Source of the DNA: Odontesthes bonariensis
Lineage: Eukaryota > Chordata > Actinopteri > Atheriniformes > Atherinopsidae
Length of the DNA stretch: 64,000 bases
Reading direction: 5' to 3'
Assembly (NCBI RefSeq): GCF_027942865.1
Contig: NC_134515.1
Span: 28,463,949 to 28,527,948 of the forward strand
Shown here: piece after piece, positions 33,101 to 44,500 of the stretch
Position numbering within the stretch: position 1 is the first letter of the stretch
Layout of the letters: each line of letters begins with the position of its first letter
The notes under the pieces: model-generated
What the model saw: only the letters and a program-made list of their open reading frames with translations
What the model was told of the DNA's origin: nothing
The model's database searches: none
Program-made: the position numbers and the translations under genes

Positions 33101-34402
33101 GCAGGCGGCCTTTCGTCTACACCGGTGTTTCATGTCAGTTTGTATAAGACCTCTAAGACGGTATTCTGGTTGACCGCTAGTTCAGTCACTCACCCACTAT
33201 AGAGTTCACTATATAAGGATTCATTAAGGGATTGAGCCAGAGGTCAGGATGACAATGAGGATTGTTTATGTGTCACATAAACAAACTCCTGGCAGCATAG
33301 GTACGATTTAATTATATTATATAATATAATGATCCTCAATACACCAATAATGAATTAAAATGACCCACAAAATGCATTTAAATATGTCAGAACAAAGCAA
33401 ATGTAGGTTAACTCTTTTTAGAGTCACGTTGGACCCATTGTTGTAGCTGGCACTCAGATACTTAAACAGCAAGCTGCATTACGACTTTCAAATCCGGTTC
33501 CTGCACTGCTGCTAATTTCTTCAAATCCTGCATGTCGGGCACAAAAAGAGTGCAGCCACTTCACGGCAGAGAAATCTGAGAGGTATTTTTTTAAATTTCC
33601 TCTCCAGGCATCTAAGTGGATAAGAAAATCTCAATAAATAGCTGTAAACATTCGCGGCAATGCACAACGGTCTATTTCCAGCAACGCTGTGTGCCGCTTC
33701 CTTTGCTTGCTTGCGGTGTGCTTTTTGACCAGTTTTTAGCACACTATTTAGTTGAAGGAGAACTTTCAGTTTAAATTTACGACGTCGCTCTTTTATACCC
33801 AGTCCCAACACCCTCACCTCTTACTAGTTAATCCGCTGTGTGTAGAAATGTTCCAGAGCGTTGCCACCTTACGTGAAATATTTTTGTCGTCATTTGCATC
33901 TCCTGCAACTTGTTTTGAGTGCGTTGCTGGATTTGTTCATATTTTTAAAACGCAATCAGTCAGAATGCTGAAAAAAAAAAATGTGTTTGTACTCTTTTTA
34001 ATAAAGGCTAAAGTATACAAAGGAATTACTCACATAGTCGTTTTAGTTGCATTTTCCAAGACTTCTCAACCTTTTTTTTTTTTTTCAAAACTGGTTGGTA
34101 AAGCTTGGTAATAGTTGCTTCATAGATTTCAGACATTAAATTGTATTTCTTTCCTTTTTTTTTGTTCCATCTCATCTGTATCGTTGTCTTTTGTGAATTG
34201 CAAGAGATTAACTGAGGATTGGTTTCCGGATCAAAAAAAAAAAAGGATTACTGCAGCAGAATACCTAAACAATATGACAGAAATTAACCATTTTGTTTCT
34301 CGTTTCTTCTTTTCTTCAGCTATTCCCTTTGCAGATGACCCCAGTCAGCTACCTCCAAAGGACGGAGATCAGCAGCAGAGATCAAAGTGGCTGTTTCAGT
34401 AG
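30105..34402 (+). CDS. timm17b: Mitochondrial import inner membrane translocase subunit TIM17-B
   Basis: TIM17 is a core membrane subunit of the TIM23 complex, which takes presequence proteins into the mitochondrial matrix. Six exons: 30105-30130, 31711-31810, 31892-31955, 32338-32466, 32568-32678, 34320-34402. They total 513 nt, 170 residues (human TIMM17B 172). The protein starts [20 protein letters not shown] and has the Tim17/22/23 four-helix core with glycine-rich faces ([64 protein letters not shown]). The tail [11 protein letters not shown] points to the B paralogue, as does pqbp1 next door. The paired cysteines (C9, C77) typical of TIM17 are present. The acceptor of exon 4 (TTTGAAG) is weak, but phase and protein require it. 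Confidence 0.96.
30574..30675. mobile_element. 84-bp miniature transposon with 9-bp target duplication (timm17b intron 1)
   Basis: The element 30,583-30,666 begins TAGCCTGGCTGACGCGTCC and ends AAAGCAGCATGGGAATTCCC-AGGCTA. It is flanked by perfect AAGAACAAC repeats at 30,574-30,582 and 30,667-30,675. Its two ends match the right and left ends of the 984-bp element at 1,286-2,269 in reverse orientation, so it is an internal deletion of the same family. Confidence 0.88.
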
Positions 34403-35705
34403 AGAGCATTAAGGATTTAGGCCAACTGTGGACACAGTGAGTCATACCACAGCGTTATGGGAAAGCCAACTCTGCTATCAGGGTGATCTGGAGATGGGGA
34501 GACCGGTTCCTCCGTTGGTGACAAGTAGTTGCACTTTGTTCTTGTTCCTCAGCGACAAATTATTGTGATTATTCTTATTCTTATTTTAGCGTTTATGAGT
34601 GAATGTTTATGTGTGAGCTTCTGACACACCTCATGTTTGCACCATCAGAATCTCGTGCGTCTCGTTCCGTGTCGTTTCAGTCGTTAAATTTGGAATTCTG
34701 GAAATTGTGTGGCATGGATTTGATTATTCAACATAAAAGCGACATCCATGTGTTCCCAAGAGTTTTGGGAAATATGCTCATTTGTTTTACTGCTGGTGAT
34801 AAGGGGACTACATCGGGACCACTCTCGCGAACGTGTGGTAAATCTGTAGCCAAGGAAACATGATTAATTGGGGATCTGCTTGTAAAGCTTGCTAATTAAC
34901 ATGCAAAAATTAGAAGGGGATGCATCAGTTGTCCATTTTACGAAGGGTGAGGTGTTTGAACCGCAGGGGTTTTTTTCCACATAGCTCGCCTCAAGAAAGC
35001 AAATAAGTGTAACTCCCTTCATCTGTCACCTTTGATTTACTCTTGAACCACCAAACATTTTATACTCAGACACGCAGATTGAATAAACAGTGAAGCCAGT
35101 GTTTTTAAAAAAAGAAAATGATTGCACATGTTTGCTTAGCAGGTTCTATCGTAAAGAGTGTGGCGGTCTTAGAAAATGTTTGTTTTTGTGTCTTTAAATG
35201 TCAGCTGTGACAATCAGCGTTAAGGTGTGTATGTTTTTGAATGATGCACGCATCCTGAGATGATTCAGCAAAACCTCATTCCATTCATTCTCTTGCACTT
35301 TCTCTTTGTCAGCCATTGCTTGGCGTTTGAAACTGTGAATCTTTGCCGGATATTTGACATTTTACACATTAGTATAGATGAGAAAAGAAAAACGCATCAT
35401 GTCTCCGGTGAGGAAAAATAAGGATGTTTCAAGAAGTTATGGCTTGAGTTAGTTTAGTTAGCTGGTTATTGAGCTTTATTTTCCTCCTGAGTTGCTGCTC
35501 ATTCCATCCAGTGATCCAGCACTTTTAAAACTCAAAAGTCCTGCTCGCTAAAAACAATCAATCCCGCCGCAGCCAGGACGTGGTTGAACACAGTCCAGTA
35601 GTTTACAATCAAAGTGTGTATATAGAGAATGTTTATTTTATCATAACCTATTTATTGTGCAAATGTTGATAAAGACAATAAAGTTATGAGATGTTACTCA
35701 ATAAT
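34403..35705 (+). other. Probable long 3' UTR of timm17b
   Basis: No coding exon follows the stop. AATAAA at 35,677-35,682, in GACAATAAAGTTATG, is a good poly(A) signal. A shorter transcript is possible. Confidence 0.45.
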
Positions 35706-37625
35706 TAAATTGGTGTCCTACTTTTTGTAAAGCGGAAAGTTGCGCTTCAGAGATCTGTTTTTGCTTTAAGGTTGAGTGCTGCCCAGCGACTGCAAGATGT
35801 TTTCCTCCTGAATGTTTCATGTTGCCTTCTTTTCTCACGAGGCTGCTTACTTTGATGAGGTTGCCTCGCGTAATTGCTGGAAAAAAACTGACAAGCTCAA
35901 AAGCATCACATTGCCGTCACCCTGCCTGACCATCGGAGGGGTTTTCTTGGGGATAAATAAGCATTTATCCCCACACAAAATCCCTGTCCCCGCATCCAAG
36001 CAACTCCCATCTTCTTTTTCATCTGGCAGCAGAATTGATGACAAAGAGCCTCCCTCTTTTTCCAGGCGAACTTTAGCTTACGCAAGCTTTTGTGTGATTG
36101 TCTTTAAGAATTTGAGTCCTCTGGGGTAGGTGTCCACAAAGGCCAGCCCCATGTGTTCAGTTCTTTGACATGATGTTATCCCTGAACTTTGCACAATCTT
36201 TGGAAAACAGGACTACATAAAGATTCTATAGGAAAACATCAGACAGTCCGAGGAATAAGCTGGTCATGTGCAACAATAATCCCCCCCCCCCGCCACTGAT
36301 CCGCAGCACACAGCCAAATCGATCGAGTTTCAACATTCTGGATGGACCCCCAAAGAGCTCAGACCTCAATCCCATCCAGAATCTGAGCAGGGTACAAAAT
36401 ACCAATGATGTGAAGGATGCTTTTCAGCCCTAAAAGGCAAAAGAAAACAGTGCAGACATGCAAAGCTTGTTAGCAATAATATTTACTGCTGGGAATGCAA
36501 ATAAAGAGTTTACCACATTACTGTGAAAAAATAAAAACTGTGATTTTTCCTGATGGATTATAAGACCTGTTACCACTTCAGCCCAGTTTGTGTGTCATTT
36601 GGCATACCTCACCATTCCTTAAGAATGGCTGGTTGACAGCCACCCTCTCTGGAAACACTTCTTTTTTTTCTGATGATGCTTTAGAGATGGTCTCCATGTA
36701 GATGGATCAACCGAGGGGCCAGAATGCTACACAGCTCAGTGTTACGTGACTTAACACACGAAAAACACATTTCTCTAAAAATGGTCAGGTACAAGGACCA
36801 CAACGAAAATGAGTGAAAACGCAGCCAATGTTCAAAGAACTGGGGAACTAGTTAGTCATCAAACTCACTTTAAAAGACTACACTTTAACACGTCATTTTA
36901 GGCCAAAAATCGAGAACATTTTGGTTCTATAAAAACGCACTGCTTATTAGAATTTGGTGTGGGATCTGATCTTTGTCTGACTCAACTGTATAACCATGAG
37001 ATTAAATCACAGATATGTTACGTGCGCCCCCCGCCGACGCCCCGGCTGTACTGCACTACGTTTCTGCCTCTGTCCAAGGTCCTGAAACAGGTCCCCCTAT
37101 CTTGCAACTATCGTCTTCATTTGAACACTACTTCTAAGTTGTGCTCTCTTCATAAACAATGATATTGCCGCAAAGTCTCAGAGACGTACCCGGTTTCTCC
37201 TCCTCCACCTTCCTCCTGAAAGATTTCCACTGTCATCCTTTTAACCGGCTCAACTACTTTAATCCCGGCGCCTGACCACCGCGAGTAGGGGCGCTCGTTT
37301 GTTTTAATAACTCTCACCGTTATGTGCCAGCGTGGATAAAAGCAATTTCAGATCACTCAGTGGAAGAAGTTTCCAGAAAGCGGATTTAATTGGATTGCCG
37401 GGCTACAGGCGGGCGGTGAGGAGAATGGCCCGCGGCTTCTCAGCTGCACCGGCTGCTCTGCATGTGCATATGAAATGACGGGCCGCAGTTGGACACTTTT
37501 TCACCTCTAGAAAGTTCTAGCTTCGGGCGCTGAATTTTTCGTCTGTGATCCCGAACGCATCACTGATCGTTTGAGGAGTTGATGGTGCGTTTTCTCAGGT
37601 GACTTCGTGGTGTGGAACTACGGAA
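35706..37625. other. timm17b-cacna1f intergenic region with transposon pieces and cacna1f promoter
   Basis: At 36,290-36,400 is a short Tc1-like remnant (CCCAAAGAGCTCAGACCTCA then ATCCCATCCAGAATCTGAG, the PDLNPIEN signature region). Bases 36,740-36,900 repeat the inner part of the inverted-repeat element at 9.8-10.5 kb. The last 400 bases (37,200-37,600) are GC-richer and probably hold the cacna1f promoter and 5' UTR. A CRX-type TAATCC at 37,260-37,265 is present but is only a hexamer. Confidence 0.5.
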
Positions 37626-38586
37626 ATGGACGCGGCAAATAAAGGTAATGTGCCTGAGCTTCTGTTTGCACACAACACAGTAAGAATATGGCCGTTCAGT
37701 CACAGTAAAAAAAAAAAAGAAAATACATCAGTATATCTGGCACGTAGGTCACTTTAATAGGACAAGTGTTTGTTACCAAATAAAGTGAAAAAATGAAATA
37801 AGTTGAAATTGCACAGCTGTCGTCATATCTGAGGAGATCTTTTTAGGACAGTTTCTCCTGTCTGCCCGTATTATTTGTCATCTTCTCTGGTGTTTGGTCA
37901 ATATTAATATGACAAAAGTGCCTGTAGATATATCTTTGTGCAGGGCAGTATCAACAGGTGTTCAAAGGCCTACTTTGGGATAGTGCAGGGCTAAGTGCCA
38001 TGCTGCTCCAACTAAAGAAGTAGGTCACATCTGGTCTTATAATATGAGGCCTGCAGGATAGAATACCTGCCTGTTACAAGCAAATCCTTTCTTTAAAGTG
38101 TTTGAACATAACGTGGACTGATACGTGCATTGTAACATAAAGTAGATGTGAGAAACTAACTAAAGCAGGGACACATAGCTGTTTAAAGTCTTACAGTAAA
38201 GGCAATCAAGAGAAGAAGAAACCCTGTCCTCTACTAATGAACCCATTTCAACATACTGTAAAATGCCCCGATGAAACATAAACAGTACTCAGAAATGCAG
38301 TCATCTTCAGTTCGTCATGAAATGGCCATATTTTGGATGTCATGTTGGCAGTGTTTGAAAACAGCATTATTGTATTTGTGATCTTTTTTTGGACAGATGC
38401 CCCTCCCGGGGGCGACGCAGGCAAAACGGACACCCTGGGGTCAACTGGCTCAGCCAGGAAAAGGGGAGGGGGGGCCAAGAAGGCAATGCAGGCAAACAAG
38501 TCTGCCCTCAGGGCCCCCCGAGCGCTTTGCTGCCTCACTCTGAGCAACCCAATCCGCATGGCTGCACTGGCTTTGGTGGAGTGGAA
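37626..38586 (+). other. cacna1f: cacna1f exons 1-2: cytoplasmic N-terminus
   Basis: Exons 37626-37644 and 38397-38586. Exon 1 has six codons plus one base. Exon 2 encodes a G/K/R-rich segment and then [19 protein letters not shown], the conserved stretch just before IS1, ending in VEW plus the first two bases of a lysine codon. It ends directly at a U12 donor (ATATCCTTTT). Confidence 0.85.
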
Positions 38587-41500
38587 ATATCCTTTTTTGT
38601 TTCCCCTCTCAGTTGCATGTGCTGGGACATGCTCTGTGGTATGTGTATGTTTACACAAGTTATTCTGCATTCACTGCAAACACGTGGCATGTAAATGAGA
38701 ACATGTAGGCATCTTAATACTGTGATGCAACTTTTCCTGAGCTCTGTTGGAGCCTTAACTCCTCTCTCCAAGCCCTTTGATATTTTCATCCTTCTTGCCA
38801 TTTTTGCCAACTGTGTGGCCATGGGCGTCACAAAGCCATACCCAGATGATGACTCCAATGCCACCAATCACCAACTTGTGAGTTTCCTGTAGACATATAT
38901 GTAAAGTAGTTGAATTTAAACTGTTTCTTTTTGTCATTTTGAAAGTAGGAAAGCAGTCCATGACACTCCCATGTTGACATTCTAGAAGATAACTTGGCTG
39001 AAACATCAAGTTAAGGACACGTGCATAAAACTCTGCCCGGGTAACAAATCTTTATAGATTGACAAATAAGAACTATGCTCATATATTATGAACTCTAAAT
39101 GATTTGGATCCTTTGATACAGAAACGTCAAAGAAAAAGCTAAACAAACCATGATGAAGTCACAAAATACAAATATTTATTAATTCAGGTTCTACTTATTC
39201 CTTCAAATGTGTGGGTAAATGTATGCAGTCTTATAACACTTGGCTTGAACGTTAGATCGTCCACATACAGAAACACATGAGAAGAACAGCTTGCAGAAAG
39301 ATAGTACGAGAGGACTAGGACAGAAAATATCAAATGAAGTATGAACTTCAAACAGATGTGGATGCTTTGATCACACTGCTTTCTTTGCCAGATGTCTGAA
39401 AGAGTGCTCTGTCTTTGAAAATATCAACTCAGCCCCACGCTCTTTTTTTTTCCGAGGCTTGACACTCACCGAGCACGTGGTATCTTGTCATGTTATTCTG
39501 AGATCACTGACACATCATTAGGTCTATTGTTTCCTAAATTGTTATACAAGTTTACAAAATTGTAGTATTGTTGTTTTGTGAAGACACCAAAAATGAGCCT
39601 TTCCCTTTTTTTTCTTCTCTTGGAACAGTCAGTGGGTATGTTAAGGAAACCAGGTAGAATAAGTGAGAAAATGGTATTCTCTGCTGGGCAGTTGGTGTTT
39701 GAGGACAAAAGTTGCTCTGTGACCTCAGCTACTGTGGGTGAACCTGTCAGGGATCATGACTTACTTAAACTCCAACCATCTGCTTCATCTCACTTCCCCG
39801 CTCTCTGTGCCTCTCAATGCTTCTCTTTTTCTGTTCTTTAATTTTTTAATCAAAGTGCCTGGTGCTAAAATTGAAATCAAATTATTTTGAAGGAACAAGT
39901 CAATCTAACTAAACAACAGATTAATATGTAGAAATTATATTTACATATATATGTGTGTGTGTATATGGAAGTCAAACTGTTAATATCATTACATTGTTTG
40001 TAAAAGTCATTTCATAGTTTGATTTGCGTAAAAGTTACTGAATATATGAGTTGGGTGACTTCAGGTGACTTCAGGTGTGTGTCTTTAAGAGTAGCGAGCA
40101 CACCCGTACAAACACGCGCACACACCATCTTGCAGCAGGATACATGTTTAGCAGATCCCTTTATTGGATTTCGCAGAGGAGGTAAGCTGACAGTATTAGA
40201 TCTATTGCAGGGACTTTGTTTCTCTCATCATCTTGTTTGGATCAGGTTTTGGTGAATGTGAGTGAAATCGTGAAAGCCAGTTCTCTTGTATTAAACCACA
40301 TCATTCCTGGATTATTGTGTCAGCCTGAGGTAAAGTCCCAGAGACAGTGATTAGCAGGATAAAGCTGAAGGTTACAGAAAACGGATCTGGCGACAGACCT
40401 ATGTGTGTTGGGCAGTCGGTTAAGAGGTTAGAAAGCCAACGCCATTAACTCTTAATGATTATACAAATCCCCTATTTCATCAGCCCAAGAAAAAAGTCAG
40501 TTGCTACGTGTGATAAATAGCAATAATACTTTCTAAATGTCAGCATTACCCGAACAAAAGCTTGACATTTTCTTTACATTTTTTCCATTTTTTTTTTTTT
40601 CCTTTGAGATGCACTCACTGACTTTACAAAAAAGGTCTTTCCGAAATTGCCGAACCCTTCCTACGCAAACTTTTCTTTTGTCCTCAGGAACAAGTCGAGT
40701 ACGTCTTCCTCGTCATCTTCACCATCGAGACCTTCACAAAAATTCTCGCCTACGGCTTAGTCATGCACCCCAGCGCCTACATACGCAGCGGATGGAACTT
40801 GCTTGATTTTGTCATCGTCATTGTTGGGTATTTCAGTGTTTCACAAAGTTCCACTTTCCATCTAAAGATGTTCTATCATCACTAACAAGATGTTAAGTGC
40901 AGCAGCTATTTTCTTGTCTGCGCAGGTTGTTCAGTGTGATAGCGGAGGGCATGACAGACCATAAGCCAGGAGAGGCCCATCATGCTGCAGGAAAGCCTGG
41001 AGGCCTGGATGTGAAAGCTCTCAGAGCGTTCAGGGTGCTGCGACCGCTTCGACTTGTATCTGGAGTGCCAAGTGCGTTTTTTTTTTTTTTTAGCAATTGT
41101 TGTTTGCTTTGAGTGTGTTTCCTTTCTTGTTCTTAATCCCACATGCACCACTGAAAAGTGTGACAAGTAAGTGTTTGCCCTGTCAGGTCTACAGATTGTG
41201 TTGAACTCCATCATGAAGGCCATGGTCCCCCTCCTCCACATCGGTATGCTTGTCATGTTTGTCATCATAATCTACGCCATCATTGGCTTGGAGCTTTTCA
41301 TCGGCAGGATGCACAAGACGTGCTACGACACCAGCACAGGTCTCTGCTTATAAAAGATATATAAAAACATATATATTCTATGTTTCACAGATGTGTTGAC
41401 TCAGTGCCTGTGGGTCTCCTGCTGTTTCCTGCCGCAGGTCTTATGGTGGAGGACGATCCTTCGCCTTGTGCGTTTGCCGGGAACGGCCGCTTTTGTGTCA

Positions 41501-44500
41501 CCAACGGGACCGAGTGCAGGGGCAAGTGGGAGGGCCCCAATGGCGGGATCACAAACTTTGACAACATTTTCTTTGCCATGCTGACAGTTTTTCAGTGTAT
41601 CACTATGGAGGGGTGGACAGACGTGCTCTACTGGGTACAAGCATGTTTCTGGATTCTCCTTTCCTTGTTTTTCTTTGCCAATCAATAATACTGTGCATGT
41701 ACTGACTTTCTGTCCTCTTGCATAGATGAACGATGGTATTGGCTTTGAGATTCCATGGATTTACTTTGTGTCCTTAGTCATCTTTGGGTCTTTTTTCATT
41801 ATCAATCTCGTATTGGGTGTGTTGAGCGGGTGAGTAGTCACCGCGCTGCAGGCTTCAACTTTCCGCAGATTCAACAACAAACAAAGCTTGTAAAAATGAA
41901 CCCTCACGTGTGTGTCTGTTGACATTCTGCACTTATTCATGTGCACAGAGAGTTCTCTAAAGAAAGAGAGAAGGCCGTGGCGCGTGGTGAGCTGCAGAAA
42001 GCGCAGGAGAGCAAGCAGATGGAGGAGGACATGATAGGCTACATGGACTGGCTCATAGAAGCTGAGGATGTGGATGAAGAAGGAAACAAACGTTAGCCAA
42101 ATGCACATTCACACTGATATACTGTACGCTGTGCATGTAGAATTTCATTTCTAAGTTATTTGCCTCTGGGTGTCTTTGAAGGAGCTGCAATTGCAAAGAA
42201 AAAGATGATGAAGAAGTTCGGCTGGTACAAGCGCAGTGAGGATGGAGGAGGTATGACAGCTGACACTGTTGCTGTTGTGTCTGTTTATTTCATATCATGC
42301 TGTCTTACAGCCAGCGCCTATGTGTGTGTTCAACAGAGTCGGACTCTGATGATGACATCGCATACCTTGATGATGACAATGGCTTCTGTGCTAACCTCAT
42401 GTAAGGCAACAGACAAGCGACAACATTGTTGTAGGAGTTTGTGTTATATTAAAACCCTCATCTCTCATTTTCTTTCTCTTCTAGGGCAAAGATGATGGCC
42501 AATAGCTTCTGGTGAGACATTTTTGACATAATTTGATGCTTATTGAACACTAGGCTAAGAGCAGTCAGCTTTCATGGAACTGGTTTGTTAGTTGTATGAT
42601 CGTATCGTTCATAAAATTTGACTGTGTCAATCAACGTGGTGCTGTTTTTTGACTGAATCTACATTTCAAGACCAGAAAAAAACACTTTTTTTTCGGTTTA
42701 ATAAATTTAGGGGAGAATCATCACCGAGCTGGTTAAATAAGATGTGTTACAGAATGTTATATCCAAAAGATAGAGATCTTCTTGAAATGTACTGTAAGAA
42801 TAGACAGTTGACTTCTGTGATCATGTGATACCAAAAGGACTAGAAGAAATTTGTAAGTGCCACATTTTTTAGAAGATAGATAGGTGTGGTATGAATAAAA
42901 GGTATGGTTTTAAAATGTAACAGCTGATTGCTGTGGGACGATACTGAAGCCCTTTTCCAGTTTACTATTGTACATTCAGACCAGCCCTATTTTCTGAAAA
43001 GATTTCCACTTGGAAAACAAAATAAGAGCAAAATGTACAACCTTGTGCTCCACTGATAACAGACACTTGGAGACTTCTCATTCTTAACACGAGCCCCGAG
43101 TGAGATAGGAAATTCAATAAAATAATCAATACACCTCTAAACAAGAAGTCTTTAGATACTGATTTCACTGAAACTTATTTAAAAATTCTCAAATGCAACT
43201 CTCACAATTTCGATGCCTGAATGAACAAATGATACATCCATTTGTTTGTCTAAGTAGTGAAAGATGGGGGCTTCTCCAAATGTTCCACACTTAGTAACCT
43301 TAAAAACATTGTGCTGCATGTGTTTCTTTGGACATATATGATCTGGTCCAGTCCATTGGGTCAGTACTGAGGCATAAAGCGACTTGTCACATATATAATT
43401 TGGTCATGAACAAAATCACCGGGTATGAATGAATAAATGACTCCATGGCAGTCTGCCTGACCACATTACAGTATGTAATACATGTAAAAGTCCCAGTTAG
43501 ATCCTGAAAACACACTTGGAACTTAATTAGAGGCTGATTGTTGGCCAGACCTCCTAAAAAAAACAAAAAACAGAGAAGCCGAATGTTCACTGACTTAATC
43601 ACAAAGGAAATTTGAAATGGAGTATGTATTTTCCTTTTTCTTCTTTTAAGCTTTTTTTTTTGCATAACTGTGAATGAAACAAACCCTGACAACACAAGAA
43701 CCGTATTTATTACGACAGCTTTTTCCTCCAGATTCAAGCCTACATTTAAGTATCTATTTCCGGTCTTTTTTTTAGTGACCAGCTGTGCCAGCTGAATCAT
43801 ACTTTAAGAAAGAACTGCCGCATTGCAGTCAAGACCAATAACTTCTACTGGTTGGTGCTGCTGCTGGTGTTTCTCAACACTGTGGCGAGTGCCTCCGAGC
43901 ATTACGGACAGCCAAAATGGCTCACAGAAATGCAAGGTAGTAAATGACCCACTTTAAATCATTTTACTCTCCACGGTCCTGACCCCAAACATCTTTGATT
44001 CACAAGGGATCACTCATATGACTTCTCTGTCCCTCAGAGCGAGCTAATAAGGTCCTGCTGATGCTCTTCACTCTGGAGATGTCGATGAAGATGTACGCCT
44101 TTGGTCTTCAGATCTATTTCATTGCGCTGTTCAACCGCTTTGATTGCTTTGTGGTGTGTGGTGGCATTCTGGAGACGATGCTTGTCGAGATGGAAGTCAT
44201 CCCGCCCATCGGCATCGCTGTGCTGCGCTGCATCCGACTGCTCAGGATATTCAAGATGACTCGGTGATTAATGGCAGGGCTCCATAAAGAACTCAGCAGA
44301 AGATCCACTCCGTCGGGTCTAATTTCATTACCTAACGTGTTTCCATGCCCTGTCTTCATTGCTAGGCACTGGGCTGCCCTCTCTGATCTGGTCACGTCAT
44401 TGCTTAACTCCATGAAAGCTATCTGCTCCCTTCTGCTCCTGCTCTTCCTCTTCCTCATCATCTTCGCTTTGCTGGGGATGCAGTTGTTTGGAGGCAAATT

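Noticed and set aside
36290-36400. Possible gene exon between timm17b and cacna1f
   Set aside because: The only protein-like signal is the PDLNPIEN-type part of a Tc1 transposase remnant.
37260-37265. CRX-type TAATCC site upstream of cacna1f
   Set aside because: Tempting for a photoreceptor gene, but a single hexamer occurs often by chance and no cluster is seen.
38248-38670. 140-codon frame antisense to cacna1f exon 2
   Set aside because: A shadow of the GC-rich exon on the other strand; the plus strand matches Cav1 proteins.
38587-38772. Alternative AT-AG reading of the first U12 intron
   Set aside because: Ending at AG (38,772) shifts exon 3 out of frame and destroys the conserved PFDIF segment.
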